From positions 1 to 26,324 of the IMG/VR virus record IMGVR_UViG_3300031722_000146: a stretch of DNA of 26,324 bases. One strand, given 5' to 3'. The position numbers were made by a program, and so were the translations under genes. This document shows positions 7,012 to 14,749 of the stretch, one piece after another. Source of the stretch: a virus. The number at the start of each line of letters is the position of its first letter. Within the stretch, counting starts at the first letter, position 1. The notes beneath the pieces were generated by a model. The model was not told where the DNA came from. It searched no databases and was given only the letters and a program-made list of their open reading frames with translations.

Positions 7012-7400
7012 TTTTCGGAAAAACGCGCAAAATCAACAAAAAAATATTACCTACCTCACTCACTACTTACTATTAGTTATATATATCTAATTATCATTTA
7101 TTTAAATTTATATTTTAAGTAGTAATAGGTGCTTAGAATATCCATATGAATTATTACATACTACATTTTTAAATATGTAAAATCTTAAATGTCAAAATTA
7201 TAATTGTAGTATGTTTAATTTTTATCATATAAATAAATCCAGCATAATTACAGTTAATAATATGTTGTAGTAATAGTAGTAACATGCAAAAAAAACATTA
7301 TTCTATTAAAATTTAGTACTCACTTACTACCTTTAAACAATTGTAATACAAAAACATACATAGTTAATTTATTTATAATAGTAACATAGTAAGATACTTT
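6993..7400. repeat. AT-rich region with a scattered TACTAC/GTAGTA repeat array
   Basis: This is the right part of a gene-free interval (6987-7894). It is extremely A/T-rich and carries many copies of TACTA/TAGTA in both orientations: TACATACTACATACTACAC (6993-7011), CACTACTTACTATTAG (7061-7076), AAGTAGTAATAG (7117-7128), TTACATACTACATTTT (7154-7169), its inverse ATTGTAGTATGTTTAA (7202-7217), GTTGTAGTAATAGTAGTAAC (7264-7283), TACTCACTTACTAC (7317-7330) and ATAGTAACATAGTAAG (7378-7393). Such an iteron-like array in AT-rich DNA could be a replication origin or a repressor/activator binding region. I see no gene. Confidence 0.5.
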
Positions 7401-7598
7401 TAAAATTTGTTGTATTCTCCTTTATTTATATATATTATTCTTATCTTATTAGTAATCAATTAGTTATAATAAAAGAATATATAAACACATAACGTGTGTA
7501 TGCGCCAATAAAAAAAACTGTCTAAATGGTTTTAATGGAGTTGATTACATATTGTTTTCGGCTGAATCTTTAAGCTGTTTGCATCTGTTTTCCGCCTT

Positions 7599-7886
7599 TC
7601 AGTATACTACCATACTATATATCAGCACAAAACGCCTTTGCAAACTTTTATTTAAAGTTTGTTGCTGTCGATAGACCCCGCCCCGCCCTGCCGCTCCGAT
7701 GTCATTACAAGGCTCAAAAAGCGTGTTATATGTCAGAAAATTAAGAAAAACGGGTGGTAAAACGGCCATTACTCTATCAATGTCCTGAAAGGAGCATTGA
7801 TTGTGTAATGACAACTTAGCTTCCTACAAAAATCAATGCATGCATTGTGTTTTGGAAGCATTGGAGGTGAGATGTAATGACATGAA
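7599..7886. other. Gene-free, inverted-repeat-rich patch of different composition
   Basis: In sharp contrast to the AT-rich stretch beside it, this segment holds a C-rich tract (CCCCGCCCCGCCCTGCCGC, 7676-7694) and many dyads. A perfect 8-bp hairpin CAAACTTT-N5-AAAGTTTG lies at 7641-7661. A hairpin with one bulge, CAATGTCCT/AGGAGCATTG, lies near 7780-7800. A 14-bp palindrome, CAATGCATGCATTG, lies at 7834-7847. TGTAATGACA occurs at 7804-7813 and 7873-7882 and inverted at 7699-7708. A 71-codon frame crosses it but looks non-coding. It looks like a recombination, transfer-origin or control segment brought in from another element. Confidence 0.4.
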
Positions 7887-7912
7887 GTGAGCGACTAGAT
7901 GAAGTCGCTCAC
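7887..7912 (-). terminator. Perfect hairpin across the terminase stop codon
   Basis: GTGAGCGACT (7887-7896) and AGTCGCTCAC (7903-7912) form a perfect 10-bp stem with a 6-nt loop. The terL stop codon (7895-7897) is inside it. No U-run follows on the minus strand, so it may be a transcript-end stabiliser or a factor-dependent terminator rather than a classical one. Confidence 0.45.
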
Positions 7913-9547
7913 AAGGCTGGAGTTGAATGAGGATTCAACGGGGAAGTTATTCATTCCAATGTAAAGACTATCGAATGCGTCAGTACCATCGGTTCGGTGT
8001 TCGCGTAAGTCTTCGTCGCTCTCTGCGAGCTTCTCTCCGCGCTTATCTTTCTTAAACCCTTCTGGACCCTGATAGATTCCTGTTTGCTCCATAGCGAGCA
8101 AAAGAGGTTCGTTGTTTGGCTTATTGAATAGAGGGTACAAACCTTTCTGTCCTTTCAATCCCATGTTGATAAGTAGGTGCTTATCCATGTGATTAAGTGG
8201 ATTGCCAATGTGTACACCTGTAACGTGCCACTTGTTACTCCTGAAGGTGTCCATGACAACAGTTGCAAAGTCACTGTCATTGACTGCATAGTTACTACCC
8301 AGTGCTGTGTTATCGTAATAGTAAATCACTTCCTTACATTGTTGATCACGATAGTAGTGGCAGAAGTCATTGACTAACTCAACTAACTTACGATCATACT
8401 TGACAAAGAATGATTTCAATACCTTTAGCTTAATGCCTGAGCGTTGTCCCGCTACTATCCAGTTGATGTTGGCGTTGTAGTCCATTGAAATACATATGGG
8501 CTTATTGCGGTCTAAATCGCCATCCTGAAGACATGATAAGTCTTTTGTTTTGTTGAAGTCATACTCTAAGTTAAGAATGTAAGAGTTATCGAAATCAGTG
8601 TAATAATGCAGATTTTCATTCAGGTTGTTGTAGAAACCATCCTTGAGTAATCCAACACGCTTGCAAAGTATTGATGTCTGGAAAATCAATGGTGGTAAAT
8701 CACGCTTCATTTGCTTGATATAGCCCTCACCTAATACCTGCAGGTTTTCTATTGAGCTAAACACATTGTAATCGACTGCAACACTTCTAAATTGCGCTAA
8801 ATCCCGACAAAGTGTTTTGTAATAATCAAATAAATAACCTTTAGGTTGAATTCCTTTTGATTGAAATTCCTTTATTTTATTAAGTATTCGCCACTTTTCG
8901 TAAATGATTCCGTCGATATGTTCGATTAGTTCCGGATCGCATTTGTCCTCATACCCTAAGAACCAACTACCTTTCTTCGTAGTCGGCATGTCGGAAATGA
9001 TCATCATGGAGTGATGATAAGACAGATGGCCAAAATGAGCTTTAGTTCCACCATTGGCCGGAATCGTTTCGTTATTCAATTTTTCGAAGTCCAGGAACTT
9101 GGCTTCGTCGCAAAGAATGGAGTCGAAAGTCATAGAGTTTGATGATCCGGGAACATCCTGAGAAATGATTGGCATAATGCTTCCATTGTACCAGGTGATG
9201 CAATGATCGTAACTTGCCGGTTCTAATCGTGGCTTTTCGAATTTTAAACCAGGTTCTGGACGTCTACCAATCACATAGTGGACATTACGCTTGAATCCAA
9301 TATTATCAAAGGCTTCTAATGTTCCTGGTAATGTACGGGTATTTGCCTGCTGGAATGTGCCGGCAATGATGCCATGGGTACCTCGCGGCATGCGCTGCAT
9401 ATTGCGCTGAAGATACGGTTGAGCAATGCCGTGAGACTTACCCAAACGGCGACCACCAACCACAACAGTTGTTTTGCACTCACGAAGCATTACTTTGCGT
9501 TGACAGTCGTTGAAATATATTTGCTTGATTTCCTTACTGATTGGCAT
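7895..9547 (-). CDS. terL: Terminase large subunit
   Basis: A 550-aa DNA-packaging motor protein. The ATPase domain has a Walker A-like GGRRLGKS at residues 31-38 and a Walker B SILCDE at 143-148, with Asp147 and the catalytic Glu148. The C-terminal RNase H-like nuclease domain shows acidic motif I near residue 348 (ISMDYNA), a second acidic element (YYYDNTA near 413) and a third near 525 (TDGTDAFDS). It would pump DNA through the portal using ATP and cut the concatemer. The start overlaps the stop of the second small terminase-like gene by 14 bp. Packaging type (cos or pac) cannot be read from the sequence. The next structural gene lies 4 kb away, past accessory DNA. Confidence 0.92.
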   Translation of the reverse strand: MPISKEIKQIYFNDCQRKVMLRECKTTVVVGGRRLGKSHGIAQPYLQRNMQRMPRGTHGIIAGTFQQANTRTLPGTLEAFDNIGFKRNVHYVIGRRPEPGLKFEKPRLEPASYDHCITWYNGSIMPIISQDVPGSSNSMTFDSILCDEAKFLDFEKLNNETIPANGGTKAHFGHLSYHHSMMIISDMPTTKKGSWFLGYEDKCDPELIEHIDGIIYEKWRILNKIKEFQSKGIQPKGYLFDYYKTLCRDLAQFRSVAVDYNVFSSIENLQVLGEGYIKQMKRDLPPLIFQTSILCKRVGLLKDGFYNNLNENLHYYTDFDNSYILNLEYDFNKTKDLSCLQDGDLDRNKPICISMDYNANINWIVAGQRSGIKLKVLKSFFVKYDRKLVELVNDFCHYYRDQQCKEVIYYYDNTALGSNYAVNDSDFATVVMDTFRSNKWHVTGVHIGNPLNHMDKHLLINMGLKGQKGLYPLFNKPNNEPLLLAMEQTGIYQGPEGFKKDKRGEKLAESDEDLREHRTDGTDAFDSLYIGMNNFPVESSFNSSLVSDFI

Positions 9548-10124
9548 ATTTCTCTAATTCACGAATGTCAATATCCTCATAGGTGACATCTTCAATGTCT
9601 TCCATGTATTTCTTTTTCATAGCAGCAATTTTCTCTCTAATGTTTGGAATAGGTTTTATTCCGAGGACTGAAGGATCATCAGTTGCTTCATAAAGTTGTG
9701 GGATGATGTCTTCCCATGGTATGCGCTCAGCATCTTCCTTATCGAGCTGGTTGTACTTGCCGTAAGTGTTATTACATTTATCCATGGCTATAGGGTCCTG
9801 CTGAAGCTCAGCCATGTTGTAAGCCTTTTCATTTCTGTAATTAAACCTGAACCTGTGCCAGTCTTTTGATTGTTTATTGATTGATCCCAATAAATCTTTT
9901 ATCAATCGTAAATCCTCATATGCAGCGCTGCGCTCGATTCCAAATTGATTTTGGAGGTGTAAAATTATTTCCCGGTCTTTTTTTGACGGAAACTCAAGCA
10001 TAATCGTATAGCCTGAGCGAATGCGAAGTAATTTATCACGTTGTTGCTGTGGAAGGTGTGACAGCTTACTAACGTCGTCGTATAAGTGTTGCACACAGAT
10101 ATCGTAAGTGTCTCGTTTAGCCAT
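9534..10124 (-). CDS. Terminase small-subunit-like protein
   Basis: A 196-aa protein. Residues 45-95 (LEFPSKKDREIILHLQNQFGIERSAAYEDLRLIKDLLG) look like a helix-turn-helix followed by a long helix, as in phage small terminases and related DNA-recognition proteins. The C-terminal third is acidic (DIEDVTYEDIDIRELEKYA) and could contact TerL. The gene overlaps terL by 14 bp and the preceding 93-aa HTH gene by 8 bp, so the three are translated together. Of the two HTH proteins here, this one is adjacent to terL and is the likelier small subunit, but that choice is inferred. Confidence 0.6.
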   Translation of the reverse strand: MAKRDTYDICVQHLYDDVSKLSHLPQQQRDKLLRIRSGYTIMLEFPSKKDREIILHLQNQFGIERSAAYEDLRLIKDLLGSINKQSKDWHRFRFNYRNEKAYNMAELQQDPIAMDKCNNTYGKYNQLDKEDAERIPWEDIIPQLYEATDDPSVLGIKPIPNIREKIAAMKKKYMEDIEDVTYEDIDIRELEKYANQ

Positions 10125-10398
10125 TTTCGTTCAAGTTTTGCTCAAGCATGTATTTTTGTGTCAATTCAATTCCAATTGTGGATCCTGCTTTTCCCAATTC
10201 AATTTCCTGTCGGCGAAGTTCCAGGACTGTTTGTACTTTTCCTTTTCGATAAGCAATGCCAGGGCCTGAAGTTTTTACCGATATCGACTCTCTGAGTTCA
10301 TCTTCGTCCATCTCGAGCAATACAGCGATATCTGATATCTTCATTAAGAGTGAAGCATATTCTTGTATTTTAATTAAATCATCCTCTGTATATGGCAT
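10117..10398 (-). CDS. Small HTH protein of the terminase cluster
   Basis: A 93-aa protein whose first 45 residues (MPYTEDDLIKIQEYASLLMK, then ISDIAVLLEMDEDELRESI) form a predicted helix-turn-helix. A helical segment rich in Arg/Glu/Leu follows (TVLELRRQEIELGKAG). Proteins of this type precede the terminase in Bacteroidota phages and are often called DNA-packaging or small-terminase proteins. It overlaps the PLD-like gene by 20 bp and the next HTH gene by 8 bp. It may recognise the packaging site together with its neighbour, or act as a regulator. Confidence 0.6.
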   Translation of the reverse strand: MPYTEDDLIKIQEYASLLMKISDIAVLLEMDEDELRESISVKTSGPGIAYRKGKVQTVLELRRQEIELGKAGSTIGIELTQKYMLEQNLNENG

Positions 10399-10903
10399 TT
10401 TGTTTCAATCGATTAATTGATTCTGATAAGTTTTCGTAGATAACTGAGTCCGTTGTTACGAGCTCGCATTCTTCGCGGTTTCCACGGGTAGCATTTTGAC
10501 TACCAATTACACACACTTGATACTTTGGTGAGTCAATCCGAATAATTTTTGCGTGTGTTTTGGCGTAATAGATTTCATCAAATGTATTTTCGGCAAATCG
10601 GATCAGGTTCTCAGTTTTCTGAATGGCCTTGAAATCTAATAGCACGGTAATTTTGGCTATTAATCCCATTTTCCGGAACATGTGTACCTTTCGAATAAAT
10701 TCCTCCGAAATAGAGAATGTAATCACTGTTATTTCGGCCGATCCGGTTTGCTTGAGTAACCACTCAAGTAAATCGTAGAGCTGTACGCCTGAATTCAAAT
10801 AAGCCCCGAGATAGTCGGGGCTTAATGGTTTCAATATGGAGTCGATTTTATTCAACTTCGTTGTCGATTTCCTGCTCAACAGCTTTGTTGTACAAATCTT
10901 CAA
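10379..10903 (-). CDS. PLD-like nuclease-family protein of the terminase cluster
   Basis: A 174-aa protein with one phospholipase D superfamily motif: His117-x-Lys119-x4-Asp124, then G-S-Q-N (134-137). With a single HxK motif it would need to dimerise to make an active site, as small PLD-family nucleases such as Nuc do. The N-terminal LKPLSPDYLGAYLNSG segment is, as I recall, conserved in PLD-like proteins beside the terminase in Bacteroides phages. A nuclease role in packaging or recombination is plausible but unproven. The start at 10903 overlaps the previous gene by 56 bp, and codons 27-34 form a terminator-like hairpin (10801-10823). Confidence 0.75.
   Translation of the reverse strand: MKICTTKLLSRKSTTKLNKIDSILKPLSPDYLGAYLNSGVQLYDLLEWLLKQTGSAEITVITFSISEEFIRKVHMFRKMGLIAKITVLLDFKAIQKTENLIRFAENTFDEIYYAKTHAKIIRIDSPKYQVCVIGSQNATRGNREECELVTTDSVIYENLSESINRLKQNAIYRG
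10801..10823 (-). terminator. Terminator-like hairpin inside the PLD-like coding sequence
   Basis: AAGCCCCGA (10801-10809) and TCGGGGCTT (10815-10823) form a perfect 9-bp GC-rich stem with a 5-nt loop, followed on the minus strand by ATTTG rather than a long U-run. It lies 25 bases beyond the stop of the 352-aa gene yet inside the next gene's codons for L-S-P-D-Y-L-G-A-Y. Confidence 0.5.
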
Positions 10904-11906
10904 CTACCTGAGGTGTGAGCTCCAGTTCTCCAAATTTACCCAGCGAACCAATTGTTGAAATGATAACAGCTTTTTCAACGTCGTTTTTCAACAGTGTTTT
11001 GATTTGACTGATTACATTTTCTTCCGGAGTTTCTTCATTCCCTGCAGGCGAATCTGTTTCAGTTTTTTCAGTTACTGCAGCAGCTGGAGTTTCTTCTACA
11101 ATTTCTTCTTTTTCAGAATTAATTACTGCAGTAGCAATCTCTTTTTCGGTTATTTCAACTTTTGGCGCAACTTCTTCCGTTTCTTTCACTTCCATTACAA
11201 TCACACCCAATGCTTTGAGTTTTTCAGTGATTTTAGGCGAAACGTTCTGACCGTCCAGAATCAATTCGTTATAGCGATTTTGAGCATCTTCCAGGGCTTT
11301 TTCGCTTAATGGTTCATCCTTGAGTCGACTCAAGTAAGTGCGATGTGCCTGAACCTGTTTTATGTCGAGTCTTTCGATTTTTTTGTTGGGATCGAATGAA
11401 GCCAAATCGAACGTATCGTAAGTTTCCCAGTTGGCAGTTAGTTCACTATCCAATGCCATCAGTTCGGTTACGAATGGAAGGCGATCGGCAACCGTCGAAC
11501 CGCTTGAGCTAAGAATTTTCAAGCGTTCCTGAAGGGAGCGCATTTTTTGGTAAATAGCCGTGTTAGTTTCGGGAATTGCCTGGATAAAATCAGGTAGTTG
11601 ATCGTGATCGGCACGTTTACCTTTACCGTCGATTTTAGCAGTGGCCTTGTCGAAAATCTTTTCAAATGCATTTAATTGCGGATTTTCCGGTTTTTCGGCA
11701 ATTGCTTCAGGCGCTTTATCACCAATGTAAGTTCGGAGTACGAATTCAATTTTTTCGAAGTTCTCTTTTCGGATCACATTCTGATACAAAATTTTGTTGC
11801 TGGAAGCTTGGAGCAATAATTTTGCACCTAATTCCAAATCTCTTTCGGCAGCCGGTTGATTCAACCAGTCATACACCTTTTTTTCAAATTCATTTAATTT
11901 GGCCAT
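10848..11906 (-). CDS. Acidic helical phage protein, unknown
   Basis: A 352-aa protein. Residues 1-230 are mostly helical, with a regular N-terminus (MAKLNEFEKKVYDWLNQ). Residues about 238-305 are low-complexity, very rich in Glu, Thr, Val and Ala (EIVEETPAAAVTEKTETDSP), and likely disordered. The final 45 residues are again helical (NDVEKAVIISTIGSLGKFG). The layout, two ordered parts joined by an acidic linker, would suit a scaffold, chaperone or packaging-related protein, but I do not recognise the family. A good promoter lies 40-70 bases upstream, so this gene probably opens the PLD/terminase operon. Confidence 0.6.
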   Translation of the reverse strand: MAKLNEFEKKVYDWLNQPAAERDLELGAKLLLQASSNKILYQNVIRKENFEKIEFVLRTYIGDKAPEAIAEKPENPQLNAFEKIFDKATAKIDGKGKRADHDQLPDFIQAIPETNTAIYQKMRSLQERLKILSSSGSTVADRLPFVTELMALDSELTANWETYDTFDLASFDPNKKIERLDIKQVQAHRTYLSRLKDEPLSEKALEDAQNRYNELILDGQNVSPKITEKLKALGVIVMEVKETEEVAPKVEITEKEIATAVINSEKEEIVEETPAAAVTEKTETDSPAGNEETPEENVISQIKTLLKNDVEKAVIISTIGSLGKFGELELTPQVVEDLYNKAVEQEIDNEVE

Positions 11907-11944
11907 GTTTTTTAAAAATTATGGGGTTTGTAAATTGTTGAATT

Positions 11945-11976
11945 CAAAAGTAAATAGCATGTAATTACATAAAAAA
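11945..11976 (-). promoter_or_regulatory. Candidate promoter for the packaging operon
   Basis: The minus strand has TACTTTTG (11952-11945), an exact TAnnTTTG -7 box, with a TTTTTT tract 18 bases upstream (11976-11971) in place of TTTG. It is 39 bases before the ATG at 11906 and just downstream of the terminator of the capsid operon and the tandem repeats. Confidence 0.5.
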
Positions 11977-11998
11977 GACAGAAAGAAGTCGGGTAAAA

Positions 11999-12070
11999 AC
12001 AGGCTGAGACAGGATGAAACAGGTGGAGACAAGAAACAGACAAGAAACAGACAAGTGGAAACAAGCTGAA
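11999..12070. repeat. Seven imperfect 10-11 bp tandem repeats
   Basis: Units in order are ACAGGCTGAG, ACAGGATGAA, ACAGGTGGAG, ACAAGAAACAG (twice), ACAAGTGGAA and ACAAGCTGAA. They fill the gap between the capsid operon terminator and the promoter of the next operon. No reading frame of note. Confidence 0.75.
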
Positions 12071-12071
12071 A

Positions 12072-12105
12072 TAAAACACCCTCGTAACGTGAATTACGAG
12101 GGTGT
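12072..12105 (-). terminator. Intrinsic terminator of the capsid operon
   Basis: ACACCCTCGTAA (12076-12087) and TTACGAGGGTGT (12094-12105) make a perfect 12-bp stem with a 6-nt loop. The minus-strand transcript then reads UUUUAUUU. It lies 25 bases beyond the stop at 12130. Confidence 0.85.
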
Positions 12106-12129
12106 GAGAAATTTTCGATTAACCAGCGG

Positions 12130-12687
12130 TTACGCTCCTGGGTTGATTGTTCCGTCTTCGGTTACAATTTCACCCGGGTAGAATAATCCCGGTGCTACGT
12201 CGCTGACAGTGGCCGTGATTGTAGTACCCATTTCGTCGGTTACAGCTCCGCCCAATTTTTGGTCAATAGACGAATCCGTTTGGAACATCTCGTTACCAAT
12301 TACACGCCATTTCTTTTTCTTAGTTTGAGCTAAGTAAACGAAATCATCGTTGTTTGCCTGGCGTGCAAATCCTGAAGCTTCTTCTTCAGTGCCCGGGTGC
12401 TGCATGGTAAATGAGTTCAAAAACGTTTTGCTTGGGCGTGTTCCCTGGCTTTTTCCATCAAGTGGTGATTTTTCAACCAACACCGTGATTTTTTGCCATT
12501 TTTTACCCACTGCAAGCGTGAAGTCGCCCACATACACCACCAGTTCACCCATTCCGGTTACAAATGTATCTGGAAGCGTTGGCCAGCCCAAAATGTCGCG
12601 TTTTGCGATGTAGTAAACATCTTCCATCACTCCCGGAAGATTTACCGATCCAACTGGAAAATTTAGTTCTTTATAGTTCAAAGACAT
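12130..12687 (-). CDS. Structural protein after the major capsid gene (tail-tube or decoration candidate)
   Basis: A 185-aa, beta-rich protein without signal peptide. A clear Shine-Dalgarno (AGGAGA) lies 9 bases before the ATG. The C-terminal part has turns rich in Gly/Thr (GTTITATVSDVAPGLFYPG near residues 154-172) after a segment W-R-V-I-G-N-E, which hints at a beta-sandwich such as tail-tube or head-decoration folds. It follows the major capsid gene after 35 bases and ends at the operon terminator, so it is probably made in large amounts. The precise role is not decidable from sequence alone. Confidence 0.6.
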   Translation of the reverse strand: MSLNYKELNFPVGSVNLPGVMEDVYYIAKRDILGWPTLPDTFVTGMGELVVYVGDFTLAVGKKWQKITVLVEKSPLDGKSQGTRPSKTFLNSFTMQHPGTEEEASGFARQANNDDFVYLAQTKKKKWRVIGNEMFQTDSSIDQKLGGAVTDEMGTTITATVSDVAPGLFYPGEIVTEDGTINPGA

Positions 12688-12722
12688 AATTATTATCTCC
12701 TATTTTTTATGTGAATGAATAA

Positions 12723-13685
12723 TTAAGCCACGAATAATTTACCAACCAACAGACGCTCAGCGCTGATGCTTTCGAACTGGGTACCGAAGTACATTACCAT
12801 TACAAAATCCAAAATCAATGGGTGATGTTTTTCAACTGTGATCGTTTCTTCCTGGCTCATTTGATCAACACCAATCAACATATTTCCCTGAGTTGTCAGG
12901 TGAATGTATGGAGATGCTTTTTTGTTTGCCAATGGAACTAACTCACACATATCGTCAGAACCTTCCAAATACGTTTTCTTGAATTCTTTGTTGTAAGGCA
13001 AAGATCCATTCAACTGTTGGTAGTCGTCGTTATATGCATTGTAAATAGCTTTGCTGACAAACATTTTACAGCTTTCGCCCTGAAGCTCGTCAGTGGCTGA
13101 AGTATAAAATGCTTTCAACTTAGTTACGCAGTTATTTGCTGTGATAGCAGCATCAAAATCGTAACGGTTACCTTTGACAACTGTAATATTTCCTGCAGTA
13201 ATTTCGGCAGCCGTAATGGTATCAAAACCATTGTACAGATCGGCAGTGGTAGAACCACCGGCATTGCGAACGGCACCCCACAAACTTTTGTTGAATGCTT
13301 TAGAAACTTTCTTCGCTAAGAAAGCAACCACCTTGAGGGTGATATCGGTACTTTTCAATCCATCGCCGCTGAGTACTGCGCTTCCATAAATGGAATCGGC
13401 CACTGAGTTAGGAGAGAATTTCTTGATAACAGAACCGCGATACGTGGTAAGTGTACGACCTTTGATCGTTACATCGTCGGTATCGGTACGGCTTTCGCTG
13501 TATGGACCTACCTCGATAGTGCCATCCAGTTCGCCAACAACTTCTTCGCCACGGATACCGGTGCGAACAGTCATGTGCTTGAGTGATGATTCCATGCCAA
13601 TAACAGGCATCATCAACAAGTCTTTGCGGTATTTTTTAGCCGAAGCAGCTAATTGAGCATCGGTAATAGCAACTTGATTTGACAT
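12723..13685 (-). CDS. Major capsid protein
   Basis: A 320-aa protein directly downstream of the head protease. The N-terminus is helical and Ala/Lys-rich (AITDAQLAASAKKYRKDLL), and there is an extended E-loop-like region near residues 45-85 (RTGIRGEEVVGELDG). Then come a conserved-looking A-domain with SKAIYNAYNDDYQQLNG near residues 211-228 and an ending with I-S-A-E-R-L-L-V-G-K-L. The layout and length fit an HK97-fold capsid subunit of Bacteroidota phages; the fold itself is inferred. A short leader separates it from the protease, and the following gene is the 185-aa structural protein, which shares its terminator. Confidence 0.8.
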   Translation of the reverse strand: MSNQVAITDAQLAASAKKYRKDLLMMPVIGMESSLKHMTVRTGIRGEEVVGELDGTIEVGPYSESRTDTDDVTIKGRTLTTYRGSVIKKFSPNSVADSIYGSAVLSGDGLKSTDITLKVVAFLAKKVSKAFNKSLWGAVRNAGGSTTADLYNGFDTITAAEITAGNITVVKGNRYDFDAAITANNCVTKLKAFYTSATDELQGESCKMFVSKAIYNAYNDDYQQLNGSLPYNKEFKKTYLEGSDDMCELVPLANKKASPYIHLTTQGNMLIGVDQMSQEETITVEKHHPLILDFVMVMYFGTQFESISAERLLVGKLFVA

Positions 13686-13714
13686 ATTGTGTAAATTTTA
13701 AAAATGAATAATTC

Positions 13715-14749
13715 TTAGTCAGGAAGCTCATTGAAGAGTTTACGAGCGTTTGCAACTGCATTTTGAAACTCATCTTTTTCCTCGCCACCGTTGTCGTCGG
13801 TTTCTTTATCCAATTCCTTGGATCTATCTCCGGCACCATTTTGAAGGTTGGTAATTTGAGTTTTTAAAGCAGTAATTTCGGTTGCTTGTGTTGCAACTGT
13901 ACCTTCGGCAGTTTCGGCGCGTGTTACGGCAGCCGTAACATTGGCTTTTTCGGTCACTACATTGGCTTTTTCGGTAGCAACCGAATTTTCCAATGCATCA
14001 ATTTTGGTTTCGATTTTTTCGATTTGCTCCTCGTTGAGATAAGCACCTTCGTCAGTCGAAGCCAATTCGGTAACACCAATCACGGTGTTCACTTTTGCGA
14101 ATTGTTTTTCCATTTTTTTATTAATTTGATTGGTGAATAAGTTTTCGGTGTGAATGCGATTGGTAGGCAACCCCATGGCGTTGAACTTGTCTTGCATGTT
14201 CACGAAATTGGTTTTCTCGTTGGTTTTGATTATTCCGTCGACAAAACCCCAGTCGAGCGCTTCTTGAGCATTAAGCCAACCGCCAATTTTCATAAGGTCG
14301 ATCAGGTCGTTTATTGGCTTACCTGTTTTTTCGGAGTACAGCTGAGCGATCACGAGATCCATTTTCTCGTTATCCTTTTTATTGGCTTCCAGGTCGGCAA
14401 TAATGGCGGCCAGTTCGTCAGCGTTTTTCGAGCCGTAAACATCAATCCAGTTCATTACTTTGTGGATCAGGTAAAATCCAGAGCTCGAAATCTCGGTAGT
14501 TTTAGCTCCAAGTGCAGCCAGTGTGGCAGCCGAAGCGTTGAAACCATACATGTCGACCTTTACGTTTCCGTGTTCCTGGAATCGATCTTTGATTCCTAAG
14601 CCGTGATCGAGAGAACCGCCGAGGCTACTCATGCGAACCATTACCTGCGGATCTTTAGTTTGAGCCAGCATGTATTTCACGTAGCCTTTGGAGTAATAAT
14701 ATTCTCCGATAGCTCCGTCAATGTCAATGTTATAGGTAGTTTTAGCCAT
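13715..14749 (-). CDS. Head maturation protease (ClpP-like) with scaffold-like C-terminus
   Basis: A 344-aa protein. Residues 1-175 form a ClpP/crotonase-type serine protease: the S-L-G-G-S oxyanion region at 42-46, nucleophile Ser73 in FNASAA, and catalytic His96 in YLIHK. The third catalytic residue is not obvious. From about residue 235 to 305 comes an Ala/Glu/Thr-rich coiled coil with near-repeats (V-A-T-E-K-A-N-V-V-T-E-K-A-N-V), then an acidic tail. Protease-scaffold fusions of this kind direct capsid assembly and then digest the scaffold. It immediately precedes the major capsid gene. Its ATG abuts a hairpin with eight U, an arrangement also seen at 3859. Confidence 0.85.
   Translation of the reverse strand: MAKTTYNIDIDGAIGEYYYSKGYVKYMLAQTKDPQVMVRMSSLGGSLDHGLGIKDRFQEHGNVKVDMYGFNASAATLAALGAKTTEISSSGFYLIHKVMNWIDVYGSKNADELAAIIADLEANKKDNEKMDLVIAQLYSEKTGKPINDLIDLMKIGGWLNAQEALDWGFVDGIIKTNEKTNFVNMQDKFNAMGLPTNRIHTENLFTNQINKKMEKQFAKVNTVIGVTELASTDEGAYLNEEQIEKIETKIDALENSVATEKANVVTEKANVTAAVTRAETAEGTVATQATEITALKTQITNLQNGAGDRSKELDKETDDNGGEEKDEFQNAVANARKLFNELPD

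Noticed and set aside
7599-7814. 71-codon frame on the minus strand in the gene-free island
   Set aside because: It crosses a hairpin and a C-rich tract, has no good start context, and its composition looks like translated non-coding DNA.
7641-7912. cos packaging site beside terL
   Set aside because: The dyads are suggestive, but the site would lie downstream of terL rather than upstream of the small subunit, and nothing shows genome ends here.
14150-14599. 149-codon plus-strand frame
   Set aside because: Antisense to the catalytic part of the head protease, whose motifs are clear.
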